NCBI GenBank assembly: GCA_963769605.1
Contig: CAVYML010000009.1
Location: 744,001 to 808,000 of the forward strand
DNA from: Fen-1254 sp963769605
GTDB taxonomy: Bacteria > Bacteroidota > Ignavibacteria > UBA10030
DNA: 64,000 nt
Direction: 5' to 3'
In this document: positions 7,868-16,884 of the stretch, piece by piece
How the letters are laid out: each line of letters begins with the position of its first letter
Position numbering within the stretch: position 1 is the stretch's first letter
Notes under the pieces: model-generated
Database searches by the model: none
Seen by the model: the letters and a program-made list of their open reading frames with translations, nothing else
Told to the model about the DNA's origin: nothing
Program-made: the position numbers and the translations under genes

Positions 7868-10213
7868 CTATTTTATTTTGCTCTGAGACCCGGTATCGAC
7901 TCCCCAATTCTTATTGGGCTCAGGTCCCATTTCAAAAACGAGCTCTCCGCCCTTCACCAAATCGCTGTGAAGTAAAATAGCTCTGTTCAAAGATTGTCCG
8001 TTGAGTTTTGCAGATTGAATGTAAATATTCTTTTCGGAATTGTTCATCGTTCTGATCGTGAATGTTTTTCCCTTATAATATTCAGGATCAAGATGGATTA
8101 TCGTTTTATTGAACAACGGGCTGCTTAAATCATAATATGGCTCCACAGAACAGCCGCCGTCCATTTCAAAGAGTCCCATTGAAAGCAAAACAAAATAGGC
8201 GCTGAGCTGACCCTCGTCTTCTTCACCAACCCAGCCCGTATACGGGGAAGTATCGTAAAAGTTATCCAGCACGTACCTTGAATATTTTTGAGTCAGCCAC
8301 GGCTTGTCCGAATAATTAAACAAAAACGGCGCCTCAAGACTCGGCTCATTCCCAAGGTCGAAATATTTCTTCTGGAATCCTTCTTCAAGCCGCGCATTAA
8401 ATTTGCTTTGACCCATCAATTGGATAATTCCGTATGGATCATGCGGAACAAAGAAAGAATAAATCCATGCGGTGCCCTCCATAAAGCCGGGACCGTTCCA
8501 GCCGCCCTGAGTACCGAATGCCAAGGGATCGAATGGTTCGACCCAACAACCGTCTTTGTGTTTTCTTCTTACAAAACCGGTCGTAGAATCGAATACGCTG
8601 CGATAGTTTTGCGACCGCTCATTAAAATATTTATAATCTGCGGTTTTGTCCAGCGCCAAAGCAAATTGCCCGGCACACCAATCGTCATAAGCGTATTCCA
8701 GCGTATTGGATACCGGACCGTCCTCATCGGGCACATAACCATAATCCATATAAACTTTCATTTGACGATTGCCGGCGAAACCGCCGCATGGATAGGAAAT
8801 TCCCTGCGTCGTGAGATCGTGCTTTATAGCTTTGAATGCTTTTTCAACATCAAAATCTCTTATGCCTTTTTGATAACTGCTGATGATAAGCGAATTATGA
8901 TGCTGGGATCCCATGATGGGGGCGTATTTCAGGCCGGTCGGCGCTTCGGGAATCCAGCCGCCCTTATCGGCTAATTCAAGCCATGCTTTCGCCCACGAGC
9001 CTGCAAACTTAGGAGTAAGCAGCGTCCACAAAGGTGCCAGATCCCATTGCCCGCCCCAAAATCCGTCGGCGCTGTAGACGGCATCGACATTTTGAGGAAG
9101 CGTTTGAATTCTTCCGCACATATCCGGGTACTGCCCGTTGATGTCATTGAAAATACTTTTACCGGTAAAAGCACGGTATAAACACGTATAGAATTTTTCT
9201 TTGTTCGTTTCGCTGCTGTCCGAAATTTCGATTTTACCGAGCACATCGTTCCAGATCTTCTGCGCATTTTTTACGACAGCATCAAAATTCCATTCGAACG
9301 GTTTCATTTCGATTTTAAGATTTTGCCTTGCATTCTCGATGCTGACAAACGAGATTCCTGTTCTCACAAGAATTTGTTCATCTTTTGTCGTTTCAAAATT
9401 GAGAATAATTCCACAGCTGCCCGAATCCTTCAACTCATTGACATTAGCGATAAATTGCCGCGGTTTTTGCCATTCCGTACCGTAGATATTCTGCAATGCC
9501 TTTTTATCATCTGTTTTCCAGGCATCTATCGAATTGAACGGCTTGCTAAATTCGATAACATAATAGACCGTGTAGCTGCCGGCATACTGATTGGATTGTC
9601 TGACATAACCTTCAATTTCATCAGTACCGACTTTTTTTGTATATGATTCAAGTATTTTGCAGTATTCCTCGGTGGGGAAATTGTTATTCATAATAAGATG
9701 CGCTTGATGAGATTCCGGATATGTCAGCCTCATCATGCCGCACCGAAGCGTAGAAGTCAGCTCGACTTTTATATTATAGTCTAAAAGGGCGACCGTGTAA
9801 TAACCGGGACTTCCTTTCTCGCTTTCCTTTTTAAAACGTGAGCGGTAGCCGGCCGTCCACATACCGCCGAAAGGACCGTCGGGTTCCCCCGGAAAAACTT
9901 TTACAAAATCCGGATAGAGATCCAATTTTCCGGTTACGGGCATAAGACTGACGCCGCTTAAGCTCATTGCATGCAAGTGGCTGAATCCCGAAATACTGCT
10001 GACCGTATATTCGTAGCCGCCGTTCCATACATTGTTCTGATTATCGGGACTGAGTTTTACCATTCCAAAAGGCAATGTTGCACCGGGGAAGAGCATCCAG
10101 CGTGAATTCGATGTGCCGGTAAATACATTGACATAGTCCGCGGGTGTATTCTTTTGCTGGGCATTGACAATCACTGCCAAAGAGAGAAACATAAACGCAA
10201 CGATTGTTTTCAT
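7868..10213 (-). CDS. GH92 family alpha-mannosidase, secreted
   Basis: A 781-residue protein with a signal peptide (about 1-18, ending VNAQQ). The GH92 N-terminal beta-sandwich opens with VNVFTGTSNSRWMLFPGATLP then GMVKLSPD and GFSHLHAMSLSG. The catalytic (alpha/alpha)6 domain shows MEGTAWIYSF, where the Glu fits the catalytic acid, and GWVGEEDEGQLSAYFVLLSMG, which corresponds to the usual GNDD-G-SAW base region but with Glu-Glu-Asp. GH92 enzymes are calcium-dependent exo-mannosidases acting on N-glycan or other mannans. It is the 3' member of a glycan block with deoC, GH29 and GH27. Linkage specificity cannot be told from sequence. Confidence 0.9.
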   Translation of the reverse strand: MKTIVAFMFLSLAVIVNAQQKNTPADYVNVFTGTSNSRWMLFPGATLPFGMVKLSPDNQNNVWNGGYEYTVSSISGFSHLHAMSLSGVSLMPVTGKLDLYPDFVKVFPGEPDGPFGGMWTAGYRSRFKKESEKGSPGYYTVALLDYNIKVELTSTLRCGMMRLTYPESHQAHLIMNNNFPTEEYCKILESYTKKVGTDEIEGYVRQSNQYAGSYTVYYVIEFSKPFNSIDAWKTDDKKALQNIYGTEWQKPRQFIANVNELKDSGSCGIILNFETTKDEQILVRTGISFVSIENARQNLKIEMKPFEWNFDAVVKNAQKIWNDVLGKIEISDSSETNKEKFYTCLYRAFTGKSIFNDINGQYPDMCGRIQTLPQNVDAVYSADGFWGGQWDLAPLWTLLTPKFAGSWAKAWLELADKGGWIPEAPTGLKYAPIMGSQHHNSLIISSYQKGIRDFDVEKAFKAIKHDLTTQGISYPCGGFAGNRQMKVYMDYGYVPDEDGPVSNTLEYAYDDWCAGQFALALDKTADYKYFNERSQNYRSVFDSTTGFVRRKHKDGCWVEPFDPLAFGTQGGWNGPGFMEGTAWIYSFFVPHDPYGIIQLMGQSKFNARLEEGFQKKYFDLGNEPSLEAPFLFNYSDKPWLTQKYSRYVLDNFYDTSPYTGWVGEEDEGQLSAYFVLLSMGLFEMDGGCSVEPYYDLSSPLFNKTIIHLDPEYYKGKTFTIRTMNNSEKNIYIQSAKLNGQSLNRAILLHSDLVKGGELVFEMGPEPNKNWGVDTGSQSKIK

Positions 10214-10232
10214 TCTATTTCTTCTCGATTAT

Positions 10233-10952
10233 TTAAACTATTCCCCTTGCTTTAGCTTCTTCAAGAATTTCGACCGTCGCTGTGGCGCCTATTCGCGTAA
10301 CGCCGAGTAAACGAAATCGCAGCAAATCATTCAAAGTACGAACACCTCCTGCGGCTTTTATCTGAACACTCTGAGAGCTTTTTTCGCGCATTAGTTTCAA
10401 ATGTTCGTCGGTTGCACCCTTGTATGCATACATTCCGTTCGGCTGTTTGACAAAGCCGTAACCTGTGGATGTTTTTACAAATGCTACCGAATGAACAGAG
10501 CATATTTCACAGAGCTTGCTTATCTGATCATGGGAGAGATAATCGTTTTCAAAAATGACTTTCAGAATTCCGTGTTTCGCTGTCACGGCATTATTCACCT
10601 GCCGTATTTCATCCGAGACATACTTCCAATCACCGCCTAAAACTTTTCCGACATTGACAACCATATCGATTTCGGTCGCCCCAAGTTCAAGCGCTTCTTC
10701 TGTTTCTTTAACTTTTATTGTGGTCGTGCTGTTGCCGTGCGGAAATGTCACGACGGAACAAATTCCTACATCGGTTCCTGCAAGATATCGGACGCACATC
10801 TCAATTGCAAAGGGTTTTATGCATACCGTTGCAACATCATAGTTCTTTGCTATTTCTAGCCCTTTCAAAATGTCTGCATCGGTCATTGTAGGATGAAGCA
10901 GCGAATGATCGATCATCTTGGAAAGCGTTCGAAGTGTTATTTCCTGATTCAT
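10233..10952 (-). CDS. deoC: deoxyribose-phosphate aldolase
   Basis: A 239-residue class I aldolase that splits 2-deoxyribose-5-phosphate into glyceraldehyde-3-phosphate and acetaldehyde. Family marks: IDHSLLHPT at the N terminus, VVNVGKVLGGDW, FVKTSTGYG with the Schiff-base Lys, and VQIKAAGGVRTL with the second Lys. The start at 10952 is preferred over an ATG 33 nt upstream because GGAGG lies 7 nt before it; this start lies one base past the end of the broken GH29 gene. DeoC between glycoside hydrolases is unusual: it may belong to the same operon by position only, or serve a related deoxysugar. It lies 19 bp upstream of GH92. Confidence 0.93.
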   Translation of the reverse strand: MNQEITLRTLSKMIDHSLLHPTMTDADILKGLEIAKNYDVATVCIKPFAIEMCVRYLAGTDVGICSVVTFPHGNSTTTIKVKETEEALELGATEIDMVVNVGKVLGGDWKYVSDEIRQVNNAVTAKHGILKVIFENDYLSHDQISKLCEICSVHSVAFVKTSTGYGFVKQPNGMYAYKGATDEHLKLMREKSSQSVQIKAAGGVRTLNDLLRFRLLGVTRIGATATVEILEEAKARGIV

Positions 10953-10953
10953 A

Positions 10954-12519
10954 TTATTTCCTCCGGATTTTAAGAACGTACGCAAGCTGTTCTTTATATA
11001 TGTTCGGCAGACGGACAGTTAAATTCTTTGAATCAATGCTCCATAGAAGTGGAGCTTCTTCTCCTATCAGTGTAATAGATCCGATTTCTCCGAACCACGG
11101 CAGGTTATGAACATTCATAGATTGAATAATGACCATATTATCAACAGGCCGACCCATAACGATGGCATAAAGCACACTGTCTTTCATCGTAAAGCGGATA
11201 TCCTTTGCCGTCATGTGTGCCGTATTCTGCTAGAAATCTCCGGCAGAAATATTTGTGGGTCCTTCGCCGTAAACATGCCATGGACGAGTACTATAGATTG
11301 CTTCGCCGTTTTGTTCGAGCCACTTACCGATACTCAAAAGGATCGTTCGTTGATCATCGGGAAGTGTTCCATCTGCCCGCAAGCCTACATTCAATAAAAG
11401 ATTACCGTTCTTGCTGACAATGTCGCAAAGATTATGGATGATGGTTGTATCACTTAATTCCGGAGGCATCGAGCTGTAATACCAATCGCCCGGAATCGAT
11501 GTGTCGGTCTGCCAAACATCTTTTAAAATATCCCGGGTTTGTCCTTTTTCAATATCTATCACAACCGCGCCTGAATCGGGAACATCGTAATGTTTCCATG
11601 CCTTGACATTGAGCACAGCATCCATTTTTCCATCATGCCATTTTTGATTTTCGTTATAATAGTACGATGCGATGATCAAGCCGTATTGTTCCAATTCAGG
11701 CCGCGCCTCGTCGCATGCAGGAGACGAACAAACCATAGGAAGAGGCCCGTCAAACCAGAGTAAATCCGGGTGATATTTATCGACAAGTTCTTTTGTTCTG
11801 TTAAACCATTTTTCACAATAAGCGCTGTCAGGCGGTTCGGTTCTCGAGTGGGGACGCGAATATAAATCCCATGGAGTATAGCCTTCCCACCATTTCCCTT
11901 TTCCGTCTTTCTTCGTCAAATTACCGTCATACGGAATGCCTTTTTTATTGCCCTCCGTGTCGCTGCCATGAGATGGCAAGAACCAATCCCATGACCGGTC
12001 GGAATGAGAAGAAACGCCGAATCGCATTCCGTACTTATCACATGCCTTTTTCCATTCTCCGACTATGTCTTTTTTGGGACCCATATTGACCGAATTCCAT
12101 GGCTGATAGGTTGAAGCATAATTGTCAAAATTGTCATGATGCACAGCCACCGGCACGATATATTTTGCGCCTATCTGCTTGTAGAATTTAACCAATTCTT
12201 CAGGATTCCATTTCTCTGCCTTCCAAAGGGGAATTATATCCTTATACCCAAATTCTGACGGATGCCCATAATTTTTTAAATGATATTCATACGTGTGTCC
12301 CCATTCGGCGCCTGTTTGTTCATACATCTGTCTTGCATACCAGCCATTTTCATGGGCAGGAACACTCTGCACACCCCAATGCATAAAAATACCGAATTTA
12401 GCGTCTCTATACCAATCCGGAACTTTATATTGTCCCAATGATTTCCAATTGGGCTGAAATATTTGTCCGGATGAATATTGAACAATGATACAAACACAAA
12501 ACAATATTTTTTGTTTCAT
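10954..12519 (-). pseudogene. GH29 alpha-L-fucosidase interrupted by an in-frame TAG
   Basis: Codons 1-429 encode a secreted GH29 enzyme: signal peptide ending SSGQ, WYRDAKFGIFMHWGVQSVP, VHHDNFDNYAS, and DLLWFDGPLP with the likely nucleophile Asp. At 11230-11232 (minus strand) the frame meets TAG just after GPTNISAGDF. The same frame then continues without a break as QNTAHMTAKDIRFTMKDSV to 10954, which is the usual C-terminal beta-sandwich of fucosidases (TAKDIRFT...LYAIV). Total length without the stop would be 520 residues. A shorter product lacking the C-terminal domain may still be made. Options are a pseudogene, readthrough or a sequence error. The 86-residue tail should not be called a separate gene. 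Confidence 0.85.
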
Positions 12520-12634
12520 GATTTCTCTGATACATAAGAGATACCGTTTTGCAGAGCCGGCTGAACAATGTAATACCGCAAAACGCGATGATCAAAACTA
12601 CGAACATTCTCCCGAAAACACCAGCGCATACAAT

Positions 12635-13837
12635 TTAATCGAGAATGCTTAACCGAACCAAAATCACATCATGCGGCGGAATTGTTCCGCTGAATATTTT
12701 TTTGGTTGTACCGGAATCTTTTTTTGTCCATACATTTCTGATTTTGTACGGATGTAAATTGGCATTCAATACACGCTTCGCAAAATCATCCGTGATAATA
12801 TTCTTTGACCAGTCATATTCCATTTTCTTCGTCTGAAGCGACCGGTTTAAAAAACAGACGGCCCAATCGCCCTTCATGAGAGGTTTGACCCACACTTCGA
12901 TGCTATCCTGAGCGCTGGAGCGGAAACCTTGAATCCCCAGGGGATCTTGGTCAATTGCAATTGCATCGATATTTGTAAGGATGTTTTTTGTGTCGCCTGT
13001 CATATTCCGAATATCATTCCCGGCAAAGAGAGGCGCTGCCGTCATACACCATAACGAAAAATGTGCCCGGTCTTCACTAACCGTCATTCTGTTTCCTACT
13101 TCCATCATGTCAAAGTCATTCCAATGATCGGTTCGCAGGTACACACGGATGTCCGGTCTCATATCCAGAATTTTCAGAATTCCAAAATCGGAATATGTTC
13201 CATGGTTAGCTATACAATCGAAACAAGGCGTAATATCGCCGCTCACTCTCCAGAGATGCCCGATACTGCCGCCCCAGAGCCATGGATTATGATTGCCCCA
13301 TTCGCATAAGCTGAAGACCACCGGCCGCTTTGCTGCAAACAGCGCATCATGCATGGTTGTATAAGCGCCGTATGCATTGAGACTGTCGGTACTGCACCAA
13401 TCATATTTCAGATAATCGACTCCCCACTTTGCATATATCAAAGCATCCTGATATTCATGTCCGCGGCTGCCAATATAATGCGCACAGGTGGAATCTCCCG
13501 GATCTGAATAGATACCGAACTTCAATCCTCTGGAGTGGATATAATCTGCGAGCGCTTTCAAGCCGGAAGGAAATTTTGCCGGATCCGGATATATAAATCC
13601 GAGACTGTCGCGGCCGCCCTGCCAGCAGTCGTCGATAATCAAGTATTTGTAGCCCGCTCCTTCCATGCCGCTCGATACCATAACATCCGCGATCTCGCGC
13701 AATTTCGCTTCATTAATATTGCTTGTAAACGTGTTCCATGTATTCCACCCCATGGGCGGGGTCAGTGCGAGTTTTTCGAATTTTTGCGCATAGATGCAGG
13801 TCGATCAGACCAGCAAAAGAAAGAGTTTGTTTTCCAT
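12635..13837 (-). pseudogene. GH27 alpha-galactosidase with in-frame TGA in the signal peptide
   Basis: The catalytic part starts PPMGWNTWNTF and shows IDDCWQGG, YLKYDWCS (nucleophile Asp) and DHWNDFDMMEVGN (acid/base Asp), all diagnostic of GH27. Upstream in the same frame, an ATG at 13837 with GGAG 8-9 nt before it opens a signal-peptide-like MENKLFLLLV, then TGA (13805-13807), then STCIYAQKFEKLALTPP joining the enzyme. Without the TGA the protein would be about 399 residues and exported. As read, only initiation at the internal ATG (13753) is possible, giving a 372-residue protein without signal peptide or an evident ribosome site. It is 115 bp upstream of the broken GH29. Confidence 0.8.
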
Positions 13838-14090
13838 TAGATTATCTCCAAGTATATAGGTGTCGTGAATGGTTCGCTGCCCGGCTTTCATACTATCTGC
13901 TGCATCTTCCCGGCATGCAAAAGATACAAAGATTCACACTTATATCGTCCGAACCGCATTGCAAAATAAAACGGCATCAAGTGAAATGCTTTCAATACAG
14001 AATATCGCATATTGATTAATTTATGATATATCAAATCATAGAATAGTACATTAAAAAAACATTCGGAACAATTAAAATCGAAGAAAATAT

Positions 14091-15038
14091 ATGAATGTCT
14101 TTTTAACCGGCGGAACAGGATTTATCGGTTCGTATATAGCTATGGAACTTGTGCGAAGCGGACATGACATTTCCGTACTTGCGCGCAACAGAAATAAAGT
14201 GCCGGAATTGCTCAAGATACCGCGGATCGAAATTATTGAAGGCGATCTCGGCGACAGAAGAATTCTGGAATCGATGATCGCTGGAAAGGATGCCTGCATT
14301 CATGTTGCTCTTAAGTACACCAAACAGACGGGCTGGGAAGTCCTGAGCGACGATACGCTGCCGACGGTGTATCTTTCCGGCATCGCCGCACAGGCGAAGG
14401 TGAAACATTTTATTTACACATCGTCAACCGCAGTGAACGACAATGTTTATATGATCGAACAAAATAAAATCGACGGATCGATCAAAAGTGCGGATGTGAC
14501 ATCGAAGCAACATCCCACGACATTTTACGGAGCAACAAAAGCGGCATGTGAAAATTATCTGCTCGCGCAATCGTACCAGTCGGCTATGCGGGTCAATATT
14601 GTTCGTCCGGGATATACTTTTGGAAATCCCGTCGTTCCGGGAGGAAGCACAGAGGGAGATACACGGTTTCACGAGATGGTAAAAAACGCCCTTGCTCAGA
14701 AACCTGTTCACGTTGTCAAAAATGACGGTACACAATTTATCTGGGCAGGCGATCTTGCAAAACTGTATCTAAAAATTTTAGAAAGCGATGTAAACCGGAA
14801 AACATATTTTGGTCTGGCTCAACGATCTGTTTCCTGGGAGACGATTGCGAAAGAAGCAATCAAGAAATGCGGATCGAAAAGTGCAGTAGAGGTAGAAGAC
14901 CGCGGATGAGTTGAGGATGGTACGTTCTTTGACGTGTCGGATATGAAAAGAGATTTTGATCTGGAATTTGACGGCTGGCCGAAAATTCTGGAACATCTCG
15001 ATTATTATATTGCACTGGAAACAAAAAAGGGGAAATGA
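14091..15038 (+). pseudogene. NAD-dependent epimerase/dehydratase interrupted by TGA
   Basis: Codons 1-272 form an extended SDR: FLTGGTGFIGSYIA (NAD-binding GxxGxxG), YTSSTAVND, YGATKAACE (YxxxK) and VRPGYTFGNP. At 14907-14909 the frame hits TGA after VEVEDRG, then runs on in the same frame as VEDGTFFDVSDMKRDF and further for 42 codons to a second TGA at 15036. The continuation is what would complete the substrate domain of a roughly 315-residue epimerase. TGG (Trp) to TGA or CGA (Arg) to TGA would explain it by one transition. It is divergent from GH27. A truncated protein may be unstable. Substrate is not known. Confidence 0.8.
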
Positions 15039-15071
15039 CCGCGAAAACGGTATAAAGAACCGTTTGGACGT

Positions 15072-16607
15072 TTAATGTCCGGAAGGGACAATTGTTATGA
15101 GTTTCTGAAATTCCGGATCGCCGGTTAAGGAATTCAATTCAGTCATCTGTTTCGACATTTCTGCCAGCGCTTGTACAGTCAAACCCGTTTCGCGCGCCCG
15201 GCCAAGCTCATGAATCGATTCTTCTTTGTCGCCCAGTCGTAGGAGACAGCGGGCAAGAGAAATGTGTGGACCGTATATATCGGGTTGCGCCTCAACGGCG
15301 AGTTCGTAAAAATTTTTAGCGATGAGAAAATCGTTCGAATCCATATCGTATTGAGCTGTTTCCGACAGATAGATGGAAACGACACTTCGAACCCGCTCAA
15401 GAACCCTGTGCCTTTCGGGGCGATTTTCAGATTCCATGTCTCTCTGCAGCCGGTGAATTGCATCTCGCGCTTGAGTTCGCAACTCGCCGAACGTAAAACC
15501 TCCTTCATCGTAGTTATTCAATTGTTCGCCGGTAAGCCATTTCGGTTTCGGCTTATGCATGAGATGCAGTATATTTACTATTTTATTCTGCAATTCGATC
15601 TGCTCATTGATCTCCTTTTCCTCTCGTTCCTGTCCTTCCCTTACTTTGCCGCCCTTTTCGAGAATCACTGCATGCTCGTCGATCTTTTTTGTATCTGCAA
15701 GCCCCTGAAAAATTTCCGAAACCTCGCGGTAATTCTGCCACGCATAGTAAATGCTTCCCGAATCTTCCAATATCTTTGCCCGATGCAATGCGAGATCCAA
15801 CTCCGCAGCAATGAATTGCTCGTCGCGAGTCTGCCGTCTATTTTTCATAGCGACAAGGCGCATCCATGAGAAAGCTTCCTGCCAAACGTCTTTAGGTGCC
15901 CATCCATGAGAGCCGTCAAAACGTCTCAAGAAATGCGAAATTCCCAATTTACCGAGTGTCTTTTCAAGTTTGATTATTTCATCATAATTAAAATCCGACA
16001 ACCCAACCGTTGAAAAAACCGCGAATCGGTCTTTTGTTGATGGAGGCGAATAGGGAGAAAATCCAGCGCTGTTGAGGAGCACCCCCTGTGCACACTCGCA
16101 CTCCTGCGCCATAAGAGCCGCTATCCGTGCACCGCCTGAAAAGCCGGCGAAGTAAACGCAATGATTATCTATTTCCAGCCTTGCGCGCGTGTCATCCCAC
16201 ATAGCCCAACCGGCCTTTTCCTGCGGACCGAATGGACCGTTACGCGAATTGTTCGAGGCAGCAATAATAAATCCATAACGATCTGCAGCTTCCTTCATCA
16301 ATTCAATCGGGATGCTGCCGTGTGCTCCGGGATCGAAGATATACACGATAGGCCAGCGTTTTTCAGGAACATAATTCGAAGGAATATAGAGGGCGTAGGT
16401 TTGTTCAGGTTTCTGCGTGCATTTTACCGAGAGGATGATTTCACCGCAGCGCAAATTATTTATTGTGTCCTGGAGAGAACTTCTCACAGAATCAGAACAC
16501 CGGTCTTCCCCGTTTACGGAGAATCGGAAAGTCAGTGCACACGCTGTTCCGGCATAAGAAAAAATAAAAAAGGATAGAACAGAAAAAATGTAGGTTCTTT
16601 GCTTCAC
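15072..16607 (-). CDS. secreted alpha/beta-hydrolase with C-terminal TPR-like region
   Basis: About 511 residues. A GTG at 16607 is chosen since it starts directly at a good signal peptide (KQRTYIFSVLSFFIF, cleavage near GTACA); a TTG at 16631 is the alternative, and neither has a clear ribosome site. Residues of about 75-265 are an alpha/beta-hydrolase of the dienelactone hydrolase/PHB-depolymerase-like kind: WPIVYIFDPGAHG, nucleophile elbow YFAGFSGGARIA, and RFDGSHGWAP with a His. The C-terminal half is helical, with TPR-like pairs near the end (YGPHISLARCLLRLGDKEE). The esterase activity is inferred; the helical half may bind a partner. Confidence 0.7.
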   Translation of the reverse strand: MKQRTYIFSVLSFFIFSYAGTACALTFRFSVNGEDRCSDSVRSSLQDTINNLRCGEIILSVKCTQKPEQTYALYIPSNYVPEKRWPIVYIFDPGAHGSIPIELMKEAADRYGFIIAASNNSRNGPFGPQEKAGWAMWDDTRARLEIDNHCVYFAGFSGGARIAALMAQECECAQGVLLNSAGFSPYSPPSTKDRFAVFSTVGLSDFNYDEIIKLEKTLGKLGISHFLRRFDGSHGWAPKDVWQEAFSWMRLVAMKNRRQTRDEQFIAAELDLALHRAKILEDSGSIYYAWQNYREVSEIFQGLADTKKIDEHAVILEKGGKVREGQEREEKEINEQIELQNKIVNILHLMHKPKPKWLTGEQLNNYDEGGFTFGELRTQARDAIHRLQRDMESENRPERHRVLERVRSVVSIYLSETAQYDMDSNDFLIAKNFYELAVEAQPDIYGPHISLARCLLRLGDKEESIHELGRARETGLTVQALAEMSKQMTELNSLTGDPEFQKLITIVPSGH

Positions 16608-16784
16608 TAAGATAATTACGTTTTTTCTCAATGATAATCAATATGTTCCGGTTTATTGTTTTTCCATAAGGCGAAGATAGGGATAACTCCAGTTCTAACG
16701 AACCTGCACCTGAAAAATTCAAAATATTCTGGAATTGTGCATACTCGGGGCAGGTAGTGGTGGCCGTAAAAAACGGTATATAAA

Positions 16785-16819
16785 ACAAAAAGCCCCAACA
16801 TCCTTCGATGCTGAGGCTT
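16785..16819 (-). terminator. rho-independent terminator of groES-groEL
   Basis: On the minus strand AAGCC-CAGCATC folds onto GATG-TG-GGCTT with one or two mismatches, followed by TTTTTGTTTT. It lies about 65 nt past the groEL stop and closes the operon. Confidence 0.85.
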
Positions 16820-16832
16820 CAATCCAAACATA

Positions 16833-16884
16833 GAATTTTCAGATTATTTTCAATCTGCAATTTTCAATTTGCAATCTGAAATTC
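16833..16884. repeat. AT-rich inverted repeat directly after groEL
   Basis: GAATTTTCAGATT at 16833-16845 is inverted at 16873-16884 (AATCTGAAATTC); the centre carries two further near-copies, AATCTGCAATTTTC and AATTTGCAATCTG. It abuts the groEL stop codon. No terminator T-run; the real terminator comes later. Confidence 0.55.

Noticed and set aside
10954..11214. Separate 86-codon gene after GH29
   Set aside because: It is in frame with GH29 across a single TAG and encodes the normal fucosidase C-terminal domain.
14907..14909. Selenocysteine or altered genetic code at the TGA codons
   Set aside because: No SECIS-like stem was seen after the codons, the sites are not redox sites, and TGA acts as a true stop in several ATGA overlaps.
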